Part shown: positions 45,916 through 54,489 of the stretch, in pieces
Layout: every line of letters starts with the position of its first letter
How positions within the stretch are numbered: position 1 is the stretch's first letter
Source: Cryobacterium sp. Y82
GTDB taxonomy: Bacteria > Actinomycetota > Actinomycetes > Actinomycetales > Microbacteriaceae
Direction of reading: 5' to 3'
Assembly (NCBI RefSeq): GCF_002929495.1
Contig: NZ_PJJJ01000037.1
Coordinates: 124,001-188,000, forward strand
Length of the DNA: 64,000 nucleotides
Notes under the pieces: model-generated
The model's database searches: none
What the model saw: the letters and a program-made list of their open reading frames with translations, nothing else
What the model was told of the DNA's origin: nothing
Made by a program: the position numbers and the translations under genes

Positions 45916-46911
45916 TCAGAGCGCGTCCCGCACGTGCACGGCCAGATCGGGGTGGTCAGCGAACACACCGTCGATGCCTGTCGTAAGGATGAGGCGAAAC
46001 TCCGCCTGCCATTGACCGAAGTCCGCCCTGCGGATACCGCGCCGAAACGTTTTCGCCAGAAACTTGTTCTCTGGACGCAGGGTCCAGCAGTAAATCTCCA
46101 GCCCGGCGGTCTGCGCGTCATTGACCAAAGCGGATGCCCCAGTCACCTCCCCCGCGGCATCCGTTTGGAGAATGAGGGATTTGGGCACACTGATGCCGTC
46201 GATCCCCGTAAATTCCGCGGCCAGGTTTGCGAGCCCATTAGCGGTCAGGTGATCGGTGTAGCTCACGTCGCCGGCCTCGGCGTCGGCCGGGTGGCCCTTA
46301 GCTTCGAGCAGAAAGATGCGTTTGCCGCGCACGCCCTGAGCCCGAACCGCGGCGAGCACGCTCGGTTCGAAGCTCTCCACGGTGAGTCGGTCGGTGTTCC
46401 AGCCGGCCGCGGATACTTCGGCGGCGAACAGCTCGGGCAGCGGCAGGTCGAGCGCTGCGAAATAGTTGCCGTGCTTGATCTCGGCGACGATGCTGAGCAC
46501 CCGATCGGTCTTCTCAGCCGCAGCGTCGACGAGGTTGAACAGGTCCCGCAGCCGCAGAATCGGCTGCTGGTCATCAAAGGTCGTGTTGCTCTGCCGCAGC
46601 GACGGCAACCGTTCCCTGGAACGCAGGGTGCTCAACTCTGCCCAGGTGAAGTCCTCGGTGAACCAGCCGGTGACCAGCTTGCCGTCGACGTGTTTTTCGG
46701 TGCGGCGAGCGCCGAATTCAGCGCGCGTGGCGACGTCCGTTGTGCCGGAAATCTCGTTTTCGTGGCGGATCACGAGCACACCATCTCGGGTTGCCACCAG
46801 ATCGGGTTCGACGGCGTCGGCGCCGAGCGCAAAGGCAAGATCGAAGGCGGCACGCGTGTGCTCTGGCCGGTGGCCGCTCGCCCCGCGGTGGCCAATGACG
46901 ATAGTGTGCAT
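45916..46911 (-). CDS. glycerophosphodiester phosphodiesterase
   Basis: 331-residue GDPD-fold enzyme releasing glycerol-3-phosphate from deacylated phospholipids. Catalytic pattern: VIGHRGASGHRPEHTRAAFDLAF (His-Arg, Glu), ADAVEPDLVATRDGVLVIRHE (Glu/Asp, His), VAEIKHG (Glu-Lys), with a C-terminal GIDGVFADHPDL. No signal peptide, so cytosolic. The glycerol-3-phosphate could feed GlpD encoded at 57436-59166. ATG 46911. Confidence 0.9.
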   Translation of the reverse strand: MHTIVIGHRGASGHRPEHTRAAFDLAFALGADAVEPDLVATRDGVLVIRHENEISGTTDVATRAEFGARRTEKHVDGKLVTGWFTEDFTWAELSTLRSRERLPSLRQSNTTFDDQQPILRLRDLFNLVDAAAEKTDRVLSIVAEIKHGNYFAALDLPLPELFAAEVSAAGWNTDRLTVESFEPSVLAAVRAQGVRGKRIFLLEAKGHPADAEAGDVSYTDHLTANGLANLAAEFTGIDGISVPKSLILQTDAAGEVTGASALVNDAQTAGLEIYCWTLRPENKFLAKTFRRGIRRADFGQWQAEFRLILTTGIDGVFADHPDLAVHVRDAL

Positions 46912-47131
46912 GTTTTCAGGCTATCCGCGCCGAGAGGACGCATGCTGAGGGGTGCTCTCCGCTTGTAGCGAAACGTCTGCATCTGACGCCCGGAATGCTG
47001 CAAATCGGCTGATCCCCAGCACATTCGAATGCGCACTCGGGTAGCTTTGATGAAGTGCCGCACCAGGCGCTGCGTGTTGGTTCGCCCGCGCGCAACCGTT
47101 ACTCCCCAGCTGATTGTGAGTACAGCAACAC

Positions 47132-47950
47132 ATGGCATCCTCCAACCCCGCTTTCTCCCGCAACGAGGCGTTCGGCCCTCGCGGCGCAGTGGCGTCGTCG
47201 CAGGCCCTCTCTGACAACGATCTGCAGTCGATGTACAACCGGCCTTCCGCCGGTGCGCAAGACACCGAACGCATGACCTACGAAGACACCATCACCAAGA
47301 CCGGCCTCGGCTTCGCGCTGCTGCTCGTGGCGGCAATGATCTCCTGGGTCGCGACCCCGGTGCTCCCGTTCCTGTTCATCCTCGGCGCCATCGTCGGTTT
47401 TGTGCTCGGCCTCGTAAACACGTTCAAGAAGGAGCCGTCGGCTCCGCTCATCCTCGCCTTCGCTGCGGCACAGGGCCTGTTCGTCGGCGGCATCTCGCGC
47501 GTCTTTGACGAAAAGTACGGGGGCGTCGTAGTGCAGGCGGTCCTCGCCACCCTCGTCGTCGTCGCCGTCACCCTGGCACTGTTCAAGAGCGGCAAGATTC
47601 GCGCCTCGAAGAAGGCCACCAAGATCTTCCTGATCGCCATGATCGGCTACGCAGCGTTCTCGCTCATCAACGTGGGAATGATGATCTTCGGTGGCACCGA
47701 CCAGGCCTTCGGCATGCGCAGTGCGAGCATCAACATTCTCGGCTTCGACCTCAAGCTCGGCATCATCATCGGCCTGCTAGCGGTGCTCCTGGCCGCGTAC
47801 TCGCTCGTGCTCGACTTCGACTTCATCCAGAAGGGCGTCAACAACCGCCTGCCCCGCAAGTACGGCTGGACTGGCGCGTTCGGCATCATCATGACCGTCG
47901 TCTGGCTCTACGTCGAAATGCTGCGCATCTTCGTGCTCACTCGCGAGTAG
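47132..47950 (+). CDS. Bax inhibitor-1/YccA family membrane protein
   Basis: 272 residues with seven predicted helices after a hydrophilic head of about 50 residues that ends MTYEDTITKTGLGFALLLVAAMISW. Family marks: AAAQGLFVGGISRVFDEKYGG and VLDFDFIQKGVNNRLPRKYGW with the pH-sensing Asp pair. Homologues are H+-sensitive Ca2+ leak channels. ATG 47132. Confidence 0.88.
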   Translation: MASSNPAFSRNEAFGPRGAVASSQALSDNDLQSMYNRPSAGAQDTERMTYEDTITKTGLGFALLLVAAMISWVATPVLPFLFILGAIVGFVLGLVNTFKKEPSAPLILAFAAAQGLFVGGISRVFDEKYGGVVVQAVLATLVVVAVTLALFKSGKIRASKKATKIFLIAMIGYAAFSLINVGMMIFGGTDQAFGMRSASINILGFDLKLGIIIGLLAVLLAAYSLVLDFDFIQKGVNNRLPRKYGWTGAFGIIMTVVWLYVEMLRIFVLTRE

Positions 47951-47970
47951 CAGCATCCGCTTTCGATCAG

Positions 47971-48002
47971 GCGCCCTCGTTCTCGTAACGCGGGCGCTTT
48001 TT
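47971..48002 (+). terminator. terminator of the Bax-inhibitor gene
   Basis: GCGCCCTCGTT / AACGCGGGCGC stem (one mismatch), loop CTCGT, then TTTTT. Twenty bases past the stop codon. Confidence 0.85.
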
Positions 48003-48040
48003 CGTACCCCGCGAACGCCACACTGTGGTTGGCTTAAGCA

Positions 48041-48190
48041 ATGAGTTTCACTGACCTGTACGTGCTGCCCCTCGAAATCAGCGGCTCGAATGCCACGTTC
48101 GGCTATATCGGTAGCGCCATCGTGCTCCTCGGCCTCGCCTGGGTTGTCGTGCTCGCCATTCGCCGCTATCTCAAGGCCCCCAAGGACTGA
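48041..48190 (+). CDS. 49-residue single-pass membrane protein
   Basis: ATG 48041 to TGA 48190. An N-terminal SFTDLYVLPLEISGSNATFG segment, one strong helix (YIGSAIVLLGLAWVVVLAI), and a basic tail RRYLKAPKD, giving the outside-in orientation expected from the positive-inside rule. Codon usage is GC-rich at third positions like its neighbours. No family recognised. No strong ribosome site. It follows the Bax-inhibitor terminator, so it would need its own promoter. Confidence 0.55.
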   Translation: MSFTDLYVLPLEISGSNATFGYIGSAIVLLGLAWVVVLAIRRYLKAPKD

Positions 48191-48415
48191 CTTCACATCT
48201 GCTTCGGCCTCATAACGATGTGAGGCTGCTCGATCCATTCGTGCGCTTTGTTCTTGGCCGGCCGGTACAGCGTCAGAGCCCGCTCGTGTCGGCGATCCTG
48301 CTCCGGTTGTCACTCGCCAACGTGACCTGCGCCATCACCGCAAGAAGGTACCGTAGCGAGCCATCGCGTTCACCTCGAGGGCGTACGCGTGGGCGTCTGC
48401 TTTAGACTCGGGGTC

Positions 48416-49627
48416 ATGTCCCTCGGTCGCCCATTTCGAGCGCTGTGGGTATCGAGTGCCTCCGCTAATCTCGCTGACGGAGTCGCGTTCATCTCGATGC
48501 CACTTCTGGCGGCATCGCTCACCGACGATCCGCGACTGGTTGCCGGACTGGCGACGACCTACGCCCTGGTGCGGCTTTTGGTGGCGCTGCCTATCGGGGT
48601 GTGGGTCGATCGGATCGATCGACGCAACCTGCTGATCGCCGCTAACCTCATCCGGGGACTCGTCGTGATCGCCCTCGCGGTCTCCATACAGTTGGAACTT
48701 GGAACCTTGCCGCTGCTCTATGCAGTGTTTGCGGTGGTCGGAACGCTGGAGAGCGCGGCGGATAACGCATCCGTTTCTCTCCTGCCCGGGGTCGTGCCGG
48801 TGAAGCAGTTGGATCGCGCGAATGGCCGCATCTCGGCAGCACAGCTTGTTGCCGATGAGTTCGCGGGCCCGCCGCTTGGCGGACTGTTGTTTGCCGTCGC
48901 GGCCGCGGCTCCCATGTATCTCATGGGCGGGCTATGGGCTGCGGCCGGGCTTCTCGCACTGGCATTGCCGATCCGGCGGCTCGAGTCGAGTGCTGAGCGC
49001 ACGCATCGCCAGCCCGTTTTCCGCGAGGCGCTGGACGGAGCGCGATGGCTCGCCGGCAACCGCACCGTTGGCGGGCTCGCCCTGATCGGCGCCCTCGCGA
49101 GCGTGGGCTACATGCTCCCGTTCTCGATCCTCGTGCTGTTCGGCGCGCAAAATCTCGACCTCGATGCCGTCGGCTATGGAGTGATCCTCGCCGTTTCAGC
49201 GCTCGGTGGGCTGGTCGGTTCGTTCATGACAGCACGGTTCACCAGCTGGATCGGCTACCGCCGCACGATTATTGCGAGCCTCGTCACGGGGGCGGCAGCG
49301 CTGTTCGCGCTGTCACTCACCACGAACGGGGTCCTCGCCGCGGTGCTTCTCGCGATCTACATCCTGCACGCCGTAGTGTGGGGAATCTGCGCCACCTCCC
49401 TTCGCCAACGACTCGTGCCCAATGCCCTCCGAGGCCGAGTCAACGCTGCGTCTCGCGTGCTCAGCCTCCTCGGGCTGGCGCTCGGTTCGGCGCTCGGCGG
49501 CCTGCTGGCTGTCACGAGCCTGCCGCTGCCGATCGCCGTCGGTGGCGGAGTCTTCGTGGGTTGCGCGGTACTGGCGGCCATCGTCCTCCCGCACGATCCT
49601 GCTCATAGCCGCGCCCGAAACGGGTAG
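48416..49627 (+). CDS. MFS transporter, DHA3 (macrolide-efflux-like) family
   Basis: 403 residues, twelve predicted helices. LWVSSASANLADGVAFISMPLLAASLT, VDRIDRRNLLIAANLIRG (motif A), and SVSLLPGVVPVKQLDRANGRISAAQLVADEFAGPPLGGLLF are typical of DHA3 exporters (Mef/Tet(V) group). ATG 48416 is chosen; the frame is open to 48389. Its stop codon lies within a 23-bp-stem hairpin. Confidence 0.87.
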   Translation: MSLGRPFRALWVSSASANLADGVAFISMPLLAASLTDDPRLVAGLATTYALVRLLVALPIGVWVDRIDRRNLLIAANLIRGLVVIALAVSIQLELGTLPLLYAVFAVVGTLESAADNASVSLLPGVVPVKQLDRANGRISAAQLVADEFAGPPLGGLLFAVAAAAPMYLMGGLWAAAGLLALALPIRRLESSAERTHRQPVFREALDGARWLAGNRTVGGLALIGALASVGYMLPFSILVLFGAQNLDLDAVGYGVILAVSALGGLVGSFMTARFTSWIGYRRTIIASLVTGAAALFALSLTTNGVLAAVLLAIYILHAVVWGICATSLRQRLVPNALRGRVNAASRVLSLLGLALGSALGGLLAVTSLPLPIAVGGGVFVGCAVLAAIVLPHDPAHSRARNG

Positions 49628-49668
49628 CCGCTAGACCGGTTACCGTAGCGGCCACCCGTTTCGGGCGC
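49611..49668 (+). terminator. hairpin overlapping the MFS stop codon
   Basis: Arms 49611-49633 and 49646-49668 (22 of 23 pairs) with a 12-base loop. The TAG stop at 49625-49627 sits in the left arm and provides the single mismatch. The right arm carries the AGCGGCCACCCGT repeat also seen near 52303 and 57377. Confidence 0.8.
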
Positions 49669-49670
49669 AG
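49645..49670 (+). repeat. AGCGGCCACCCGT dispersed repeat, copy 1
   Basis: 26-base motif, 22 of 26 positions identical to copy 2 (52303-52328, minus strand). Here it is the right arm of a large hairpin downstream of the MFS gene. Confidence 0.6.
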
Positions 49671-49693
49671 TCGCGCGCAGCACGTGCAAATTT

Positions 49694-50650
49694 CTAGCTA
49701 TCTATCGTCCAGCCGAGCCGTTCTCCCAGCCAGGACAGACCGGCCAGGCCTTCGGAGAGCTGAAAGGCGCGCAGAGTCGGCATATTCACCGGAGCGGGTT
49801 TCTGCGCTGCATCCAGAAAGTAGGCAGTCAGCCCCGACAGCACGGCGTTGATGGCGGGGTCATCCGCTTCAGCGAAGAGCGGATGCGTCGCGATGATCTC
49901 ATCAGAGTCAGCGTCACTTCCGCGCAGGCGCGCGTCGAGCAGGAACGTGAGGGCGTCGAGCCACCGCACCCCGACGCCGGCCCACGGCCAGTCGACCAGC
50001 CACGCCCGGCCGGTGTCATCGAGCAGGATATTGTCACTCCGCAGGTCAAGGTGCAGCAGATAGTCTCCCTCGACTGCCCGCACAGCGCTGGCGGCAAGCT
50101 CTTCGAGTTCGTCGAGGTGCTGGTAAGCGCAGGCAGGCAGGGACACCGCACGCCCCTCAGAGTGGATGCTGCGCCAACCAGCAAACGCAGAAACCAACTC
50201 TGCCGTCGCGTCCGGTACACCGGCCCAGCCCGCGCATCCGCGAATCCTGGGAAGTGACTCCAGCGCCGACAAAACGGCGAGGATCTCTGGCAGGGACGGA
50301 GTCTCCCTCGGGTGCACGCCGTCGATGCTCTCGATGACCAGTGCGACCCACTCGCCGTCGTCGAAGGAGCCCAGGAGCCGCGGTACCGCCAGGGAGTCGG
50401 GCAACATCCGCAGCACGGCCAGCTCGCGCCGGTGAAGGTCGACGGTGTCGGAGTTTCGCTCTCGACTCGCGGCCTTCACGAAGGCACGGCGGCCGTTGTC
50501 CGCGCGCACCCGGTCGGCGCTTCCGGGCGAGAATCCGTTGGCCTGGCTGTGTGCTTCGACGACGCATCCGCCCAGAAGGTTCTCAACGGTCGTGTGAATC
50601 GAGGCCGGTAATTCCGGCCAGGTCAGTCGCAGCTGGTGATGGTCCGTCAT
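49694..50650 (-). CDS. aminoglycoside-phosphotransferase-like kinase
   Basis: 318 residues with the APH/choline-kinase fold: RRAFVKAASRERNSDTVDLHRRE (ATP Lys), VALVIESIDGVHP, the catalytic loop DYLLHLDLRSDNILLDD (His-x-Asp ... Asn) and the metal Asp in WLVDWPWAGVG. Substrate cannot be inferred; many family members act on small molecules other than antibiotics. ATG 50650. The 40 bases around its start nearly repeat those around the start of the GNAT gene at 50949-51533. Confidence 0.82.
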   Translation of the reverse strand: MTDHHQLRLTWPELPASIHTTVENLLGGCVVEAHSQANGFSPGSADRVRADNGRRAFVKAASRERNSDTVDLHRRELAVLRMLPDSLAVPRLLGSFDDGEWVALVIESIDGVHPRETPSLPEILAVLSALESLPRIRGCAGWAGVPDATAELVSAFAGWRSIHSEGRAVSLPACAYQHLDELEELAASAVRAVEGDYLLHLDLRSDNILLDDTGRAWLVDWPWAGVGVRWLDALTFLLDARLRGSDADSDEIIATHPLFAEADDPAINAVLSGLTAYFLDAAQKPAPVNMPTLRAFQLSEGLAGLSWLGERLGWTIDS

Positions 50651-50948
50651 CTGGCGAGCCTAGTGGGCGGGCGCGCCCGACGGTCCTGCGCGACGGAGGG
50701 CATGGTTGAGATCGTCATCTGCGTGCCTGTGCGGTGCTTCGGGCATGAACCCTGTGCTGTTGACTTTCGTGCTCACGCTCGTTGAGACCCGCGAGCGAGG
50801 CGATCTGCGGCTTCAGGTTCTGGCTGCTCGCGATGCTGGAGTACATCAGCTATTTCGCTACCAACTGATGTAAGACAAGGCGGTCTGCAACGGATTGAAG
50901 CGGGCACACCTGGCCCGCGACCTCGCGAGCGTGCACGGGCCGCCGGGT
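50651..50948. other. 298-base gap between kinase and GNAT genes
   Basis: No convincing gene, RNA or repeat. Bases just before the kinase start would encode RPPTRLAR-stop overlapping the ATG, matching the PPAGLAR-stop end of the broken GNAT at 51530, so this may be residue of a local duplication. Confidence 0.35.
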
Positions 50949-51533
50949 TCACGGGCGTCCGGTGGCCGTACCCGCGTTCCGTAATCTCGCAGTAGCGTCG
51001 CCGCCGATGGTCATCCGCACGCTGTCGCCACGGACGGCATCGGCGTCGACCCTGCCGTCTGCGGTGAAGCCGATCTTTTCGAGCACACGAAATGACGGGG
51101 CGTTCCACGAACGAACCGTGGCCCAGAACCGCGTGCGCCCCGTAGCCCGAGCCGCGTCGAGCACGGCCCGTGCGGCCTCGGTGGCGTATCCGTGGCCGTG
51201 CGCGGCCCTGAAGAGTTCAAAGGCGATTTCGGGCTCCGCCGGCGTTCCCTCCCCCACGATCAGGCCGCAATAGCCGATGAAGTCGCCCTCGACTTTGCGC
51301 TCGATCGCCAGCAGCGACAAGCCGGTACGGGTTGATTCTTCGAGCTGGCCCAGAATACGTGCGCGCATGTCGGCGACCGTGGGTCGGTCCGCCGAGTCGA
51401 TCACATGCCGAGACCGAGGATCACGTTCGGCCCACAGCCCGCGCACGGAAGCGCTGTCGGAAAGCCGCCAGGGCCGCATCAGCAATCGCGGGGTTTCCAG
51501 GTGCTGGGGAAACGGCTGGTGACGGTCCGTCAT
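50949..51533 (-). CDS. GNAT acetyltransferase, RimJ/RimL type
   Basis: 194 residues. Opening LETPRLLMRPWRLSDSASVRGLWAE, IGYCGLIV, IAFELFRAAHGHGYATEAARAVLDAA (acetyl-CoA loop) and NAPSFRVLEKIGFTADG are the RimJ/RimL pattern, acting on protein N-termini or small amines. ATG 51533 overlaps the stop of the upstream frameshifted GNAT (ATGA). Confidence 0.87.
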   Translation of the reverse strand: MTDRHQPFPQHLETPRLLMRPWRLSDSASVRGLWAERDPRSRHVIDSADRPTVADMRARILGQLEESTRTGLSLLAIERKVEGDFIGYCGLIVGEGTPAEPEIAFELFRAAHGHGYATEAARAVLDAARATGRTRFWATVRSWNAPSFRVLEKIGFTADGRVDADAVRGDSVRMTIGGDATARLRNAGTATGRP

Positions 51534-51978
51534 CTGGCGAGCCCAGCGGGAGGCTCGAATCCGTCGTCCCCACTCGCCGAATCTTTGTAGACGTGCAGGT
51601 AACGGTAGTTCTCACTGAACCCGGCGGATGCGTACCAGGCGTTCGCGCTCTCGGTTGCTCGCGTCCACGCATCCAACGACGTCACGTTCTCCGGCAGGCG
51701 CCGAAGCGCCTCGTGCAACAGCTTCGACGCGAGCCCCTGGCGCTGGGCGCGCGGGTACCAGCAATTGAGTCGATTGTCGCGGCGTTGCCGTCAATCTCCA
51801 CGTCAAGCAGTCCCAGGACTTCGTCTCCACGCCCTGCCACCAATTCCACACGACCATTCGTAAATGTGGTCTTGCAAATTTTGACATCGTCGTAGTAATC
51901 GGTGTCGAAAAAACTCAGCAACCGGCAAATGAGCCAGCTGCGTTCGTCGGCAACGCGGTAGTTGCGTATCTGAAGCAT
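51530..51978 (-). pseudogene. GNAT acetyltransferase with single-base frameshift
   Basis: From ATG 51978 (MLQIRNYRVADERSWLICRL) the frame runs through FFDTDYYDDVK and VLGLLDVEIDGNAATIDSIA. At 51760-51761 one base appears missing; the other frame then continues naturally as WYPRAQRQGLASKLLHEALRRLP and NAWYASAGFSENYRYLHV. Both halves are normal GNAT sequence (acetyl-CoA loop RAQRQGLA), so a recent frameshift or a sequencing error explains it. Restored length would be about 149 residues. Confidence 0.8.
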
Positions 51979-52041
51979 CGTGTCCTTGATCGTTGCAAGC
52001 TCGGTAGTCAATCGTGCGGAAGGCACGACAGCGCGAAACAA

Positions 52042-52299
52042 TCAGGAGCAGAACATGTTTTGACTGTACTGCGCAGCCCTCTGCTTCGGCAAGCGGATCG
52101 CGGCGGACTCAGGCATCCGCTCGGATTGCTCGCGCCTCAATGACCAGAACGATCGCGACACCCCGCCGCAGAGCGCGAACCCGGCCAGGGTCAGAAGCGT
52201 CAGCGGCTCACCGAGCAGCATGGCACCGGTCATGGCCGTCGCGGGCGCGACCAGAAACAGAAGGGCGTTGAGGGCGGTGATGCCCACTCGATGCAGCAA
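52042..52299 (-). pseudogene. EamA/DMT transporter C-terminal fragment
   Basis: About 85 codons. NALLFLVAPATAMTGAMLLGEPLTLLTLAGFALCGGVS is the last-helices segment of EamA-family drug/metabolite transporters (normally about 300 residues); nothing of the earlier eight helices is found upstream. A truncated remnant. Confidence 0.7.
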
Positions 52300-52302
52300 T
52301 GC

Positions 52303-52328
52303 CCGCGCCCGCTACGGGTGGCCGCTCC
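52303..52328 (-). repeat. AGCGGCCACCCGT dispersed repeat, copy 2
   Basis: Minus strand GGAGCGGCCACCCGTAGCGG and six further bases. It pairs with bases around 52338-52360 (about 17 of 21 pairs) in a hairpin. It lies where the EamA remnant breaks off. Confidence 0.6.
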
Positions 52329-52371
52329 AACTACCACGGGTGCGCTCACCCATAGCGGGCACGCCCACGGC

Positions 52372-52403
52372 AGAGGGGCCGGCTCCTGCGAGCCGGCCCC
52401 TCT
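52372..52403 (-). terminator. guaA terminator
   Basis: Perfect 14-bp stem AGAGGGGCCGGCTC / GAGCCGGCCCCTCT with a four-base loop, 32 bases past the guaA stop. Short T content after it on the minus strand is poor. Confidence 0.85.
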
Positions 52404-52435
52404 TGTCACGCTCCTGTTTCAACGGTGCTGCGGGA

Positions 52436-54049
52436 TCACTCCCACTCAATGGTTCCCGGCGGCTTCGACGTAACGTCGAGCACGACACGGTTGACGCCGT
52501 CTACCTCGTTCGTGATGCGGTTTGAAATCTTCGCGAGCAGGTCGTACGGAAGGCGAGTCCAGTCGGCGGTCATGGCGTCTTCCGACGACACGGGTCGCAG
52601 CACGATGGGGTGGCCGTAGGTGCGGCCGTCGCCCTGCACGCCCACTGACCGCACATCGGCGAGCAGCACGACCGGGCACTGCCAGATCTCGCGGTCGAGG
52701 CCGGCGGCGGTCAACTCGTAGCGCACGATGGCATCCGCTTTGCGCAGCAGATCGAGGCGTTCCTGGTTGATCGAGCCGACGATGCGAATGCCGAGGCCGG
52801 GGCCGGGAAACGGCTGGCGCTGCACGATTTCGGCAGGCAGGCCGAGCTCGGCGCCGATCGCGCGCACCTCGTCTTTGAACAGGGTGCGCAGCGGTTCGAC
52901 CAGTTCGAACTTGAGGTCGTCGGGCAGCCCGCCGACGTTGTGATGGCTCTTGATGTTGGCAGTACCACTACCGCCGCCGGATTCGACGACGTCGGGGTAG
53001 AGCGTGCCCTGCACGAGGAAGCGGATCGGGTCGCCATCGATTTCCTTGGCCTCCTCGATCAGTTCAGCCTGGGCCTGCTCGAAGGTACGGATGAACTCGC
53101 GGCCGATGATCTTGCGCTTGGTCTCCGGGTCGCTCACGCCCTCGAGCGCCGTGAGGAACTGCTCGCGCACGTCGACGGTGACCAGGCGAATGCCGGTGGC
53201 CTTCACGTAATCCTCTTCAACCTGGCGACGTTCGTCTTCGCGCAGCAGGCCGTGGTCGACGAAAACGCAGACCAGCTGGTCGCCGATGGCCTTGTGCACG
53301 AGGGCCGCGGCCACGGCAGAGTCGACTCCGCCGGAGAGTCCGCAGATGACCTTGCCGCTGCCGACCTGGGCGCGAATCTTCGCGACCTGCTCAGCGATGA
53401 CGTTGCCGCTGTTCCAGTCGGGGTTGATTCCGGCGGCGCGGTGCAGAAAGTTCTCGAGCACGTGCTGGCCGTTTTCGGAGTGCTTGACCTCGGGGTGCCA
53501 TTGCACACCGTAGAGCCGCTTTTCATCGTTGGCGAATGCCGCGACCGGAGTCGACGTCGACGAGGCGAGCACGGTGAAGCCTTCCGGCGCGGTGGCAACC
53601 GAGTCGCCATGGCTCATCCAGACCGTCTGGCTGTCGGGCTGATCGGCTAGCAGAACGTTGTCGGCGTTGCTCACAGCGACCGGGGTCGAGCCGTATTCAC
53701 GAGCTCCGGTGTGGGCGACGGTGCCGCCGAGGGCGGTCGCCATCACCTGGAAGCCGTAGCAGATGCCGAGAACGGGCACGCCGAGTTCGAAGATCTCGGC
53801 GTCAAAGGTGGGCGCACCGTCGGCGTAAACGCTTGACGGTCCCCCGCTCAGCACGATTCCGCGCGGATTTTTGGCTACCACCTCGGCGGCAGTGATGGTG
53901 TGCGGCACGATCTCTGAATATACGGATGCCTCACGCACGCGCCGCGCGATCAGCTGCGCATACTGCGCGCCGAAGTCGACCACGAGAACGGGGCGATCCA
54001 GCCCCGAGTCGGCGACGGGAGCATCCGGTGCATCGGCGGCGGCATTCAT
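52436..54049 (-). CDS. guaA: GMP synthase (glutamine-hydrolysing)
   Basis: 537-residue cytosolic enzyme converting XMP to GMP. Class I amidotransferase domain: [48 protein letters not shown] with nucleophile Cys, [13 protein letters not shown] with catalytic His/Glu. ATP-pyrophosphatase: [18 protein letters not shown] (PP loop). C-terminal dimerisation domain: [15 protein letters not shown] ending [13 protein letters not shown] seven bases before ATG 54049 fixes the start. It overlaps the DUF3817 stop by four bases (ATGA). Confidence 0.97.
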   Translation of the reverse strand: MNAAADAPDAPVADSGLDRPVLVVDFGAQYAQLIARRVREASVYSEIVPHTITAAEVVAKNPRGIVLSGGPSSVYADGAPTFDAEIFELGVPVLGICYGFQVMATALGGTVAHTGAREYGSTPVAVSNADNVLLADQPDSQTVWMSHGDSVATAPEGFTVLASSTSTPVAAFANDEKRLYGVQWHPEVKHSENGQHVLENFLHRAAGINPDWNSGNVIAEQVAKIRAQVGSGKVICGLSGGVDSAVAAALVHKAIGDQLVCVFVDHGLLREDERRQVEEDYVKATGIRLVTVDVREQFLTALEGVSDPETKRKIIGREFIRTFEQAQAELIEEAKEIDGDPIRFLVQGTLYPDVVESGGGSGTANIKSHHNVGGLPDDLKFELVEPLRTLFKDEVRAIGAELGLPAEIVQRQPFPGPGLGIRIVGSINQERLDLLRKADAIVRYELTAAGLDREIWQCPVVLLADVRSVGVQGDGRTYGHPIVLRPVSSEDAMTADWTRLPYDLLAKISNRITNEVDGVNRVVLDVTSKPPGTIEWE

Positions 54050-54480
54050 GAACGTACCTCGGCGGTCTTTTTTGCTTCGAGCTGCGCGAGGGAACGTTTG
54101 ACGCGGCGGGTCATGGGGCCTTCCAGGAAGAACGAGAGCGTGGGAATGACGCCGCCGAGAGCGATCAGCACGAAGCGCGGGAACGGCCAGCGCATCAGGC
54201 TCCACAAGCGAAAGTCGGCGAACAGGTACAGCACGTAGAACCAGCCGTGCACGATCAAAATGGTCGTGCTGAGGTTGATCGCGGCGACCGTGTCTCGGGG
54301 CACGAGGGCGAGAAAGCCTTCGGAGCCGTTCATCTCGAGTTCGTAGCCGAGCACGAACTTGGCGTAGACCTCGGCGCAGAGCAATAGCAGAAAAACACCG
54401 GTAATGATGGACGACACCTGGTAGAGCCGAAGCGCACCGGGGATTCGGGAAATATCGGCGGGCTTGGGATCAAGTGGCAT
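54046..54480 (-). CDS. DUF3817 family membrane protein
   Basis: 144 residues with three helices; [30 protein letters not shown] and [28 protein letters not shown] fit the DUF3817 family, which commonly sits next to guaA or SURF1 in actinobacteria. Function unknown. Overlaps guaA by four bases, so translation is coupled. Confidence 0.8.
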   Translation of the reverse strand: MPLDPKPADISRIPGALRLYQVSSIITGVFLLLLCAEVYAKFVLGYELEMNGSEGFLALVPRDTVAAINLSTTILIVHGWFYVLYLFADFRLWSLMRWPFPRFVLIALGGVIPTLSFFLEGPMTRRVKRSLAQLEAKKTAEVRS

Positions 54481-54489
54481 GAGCTAATT

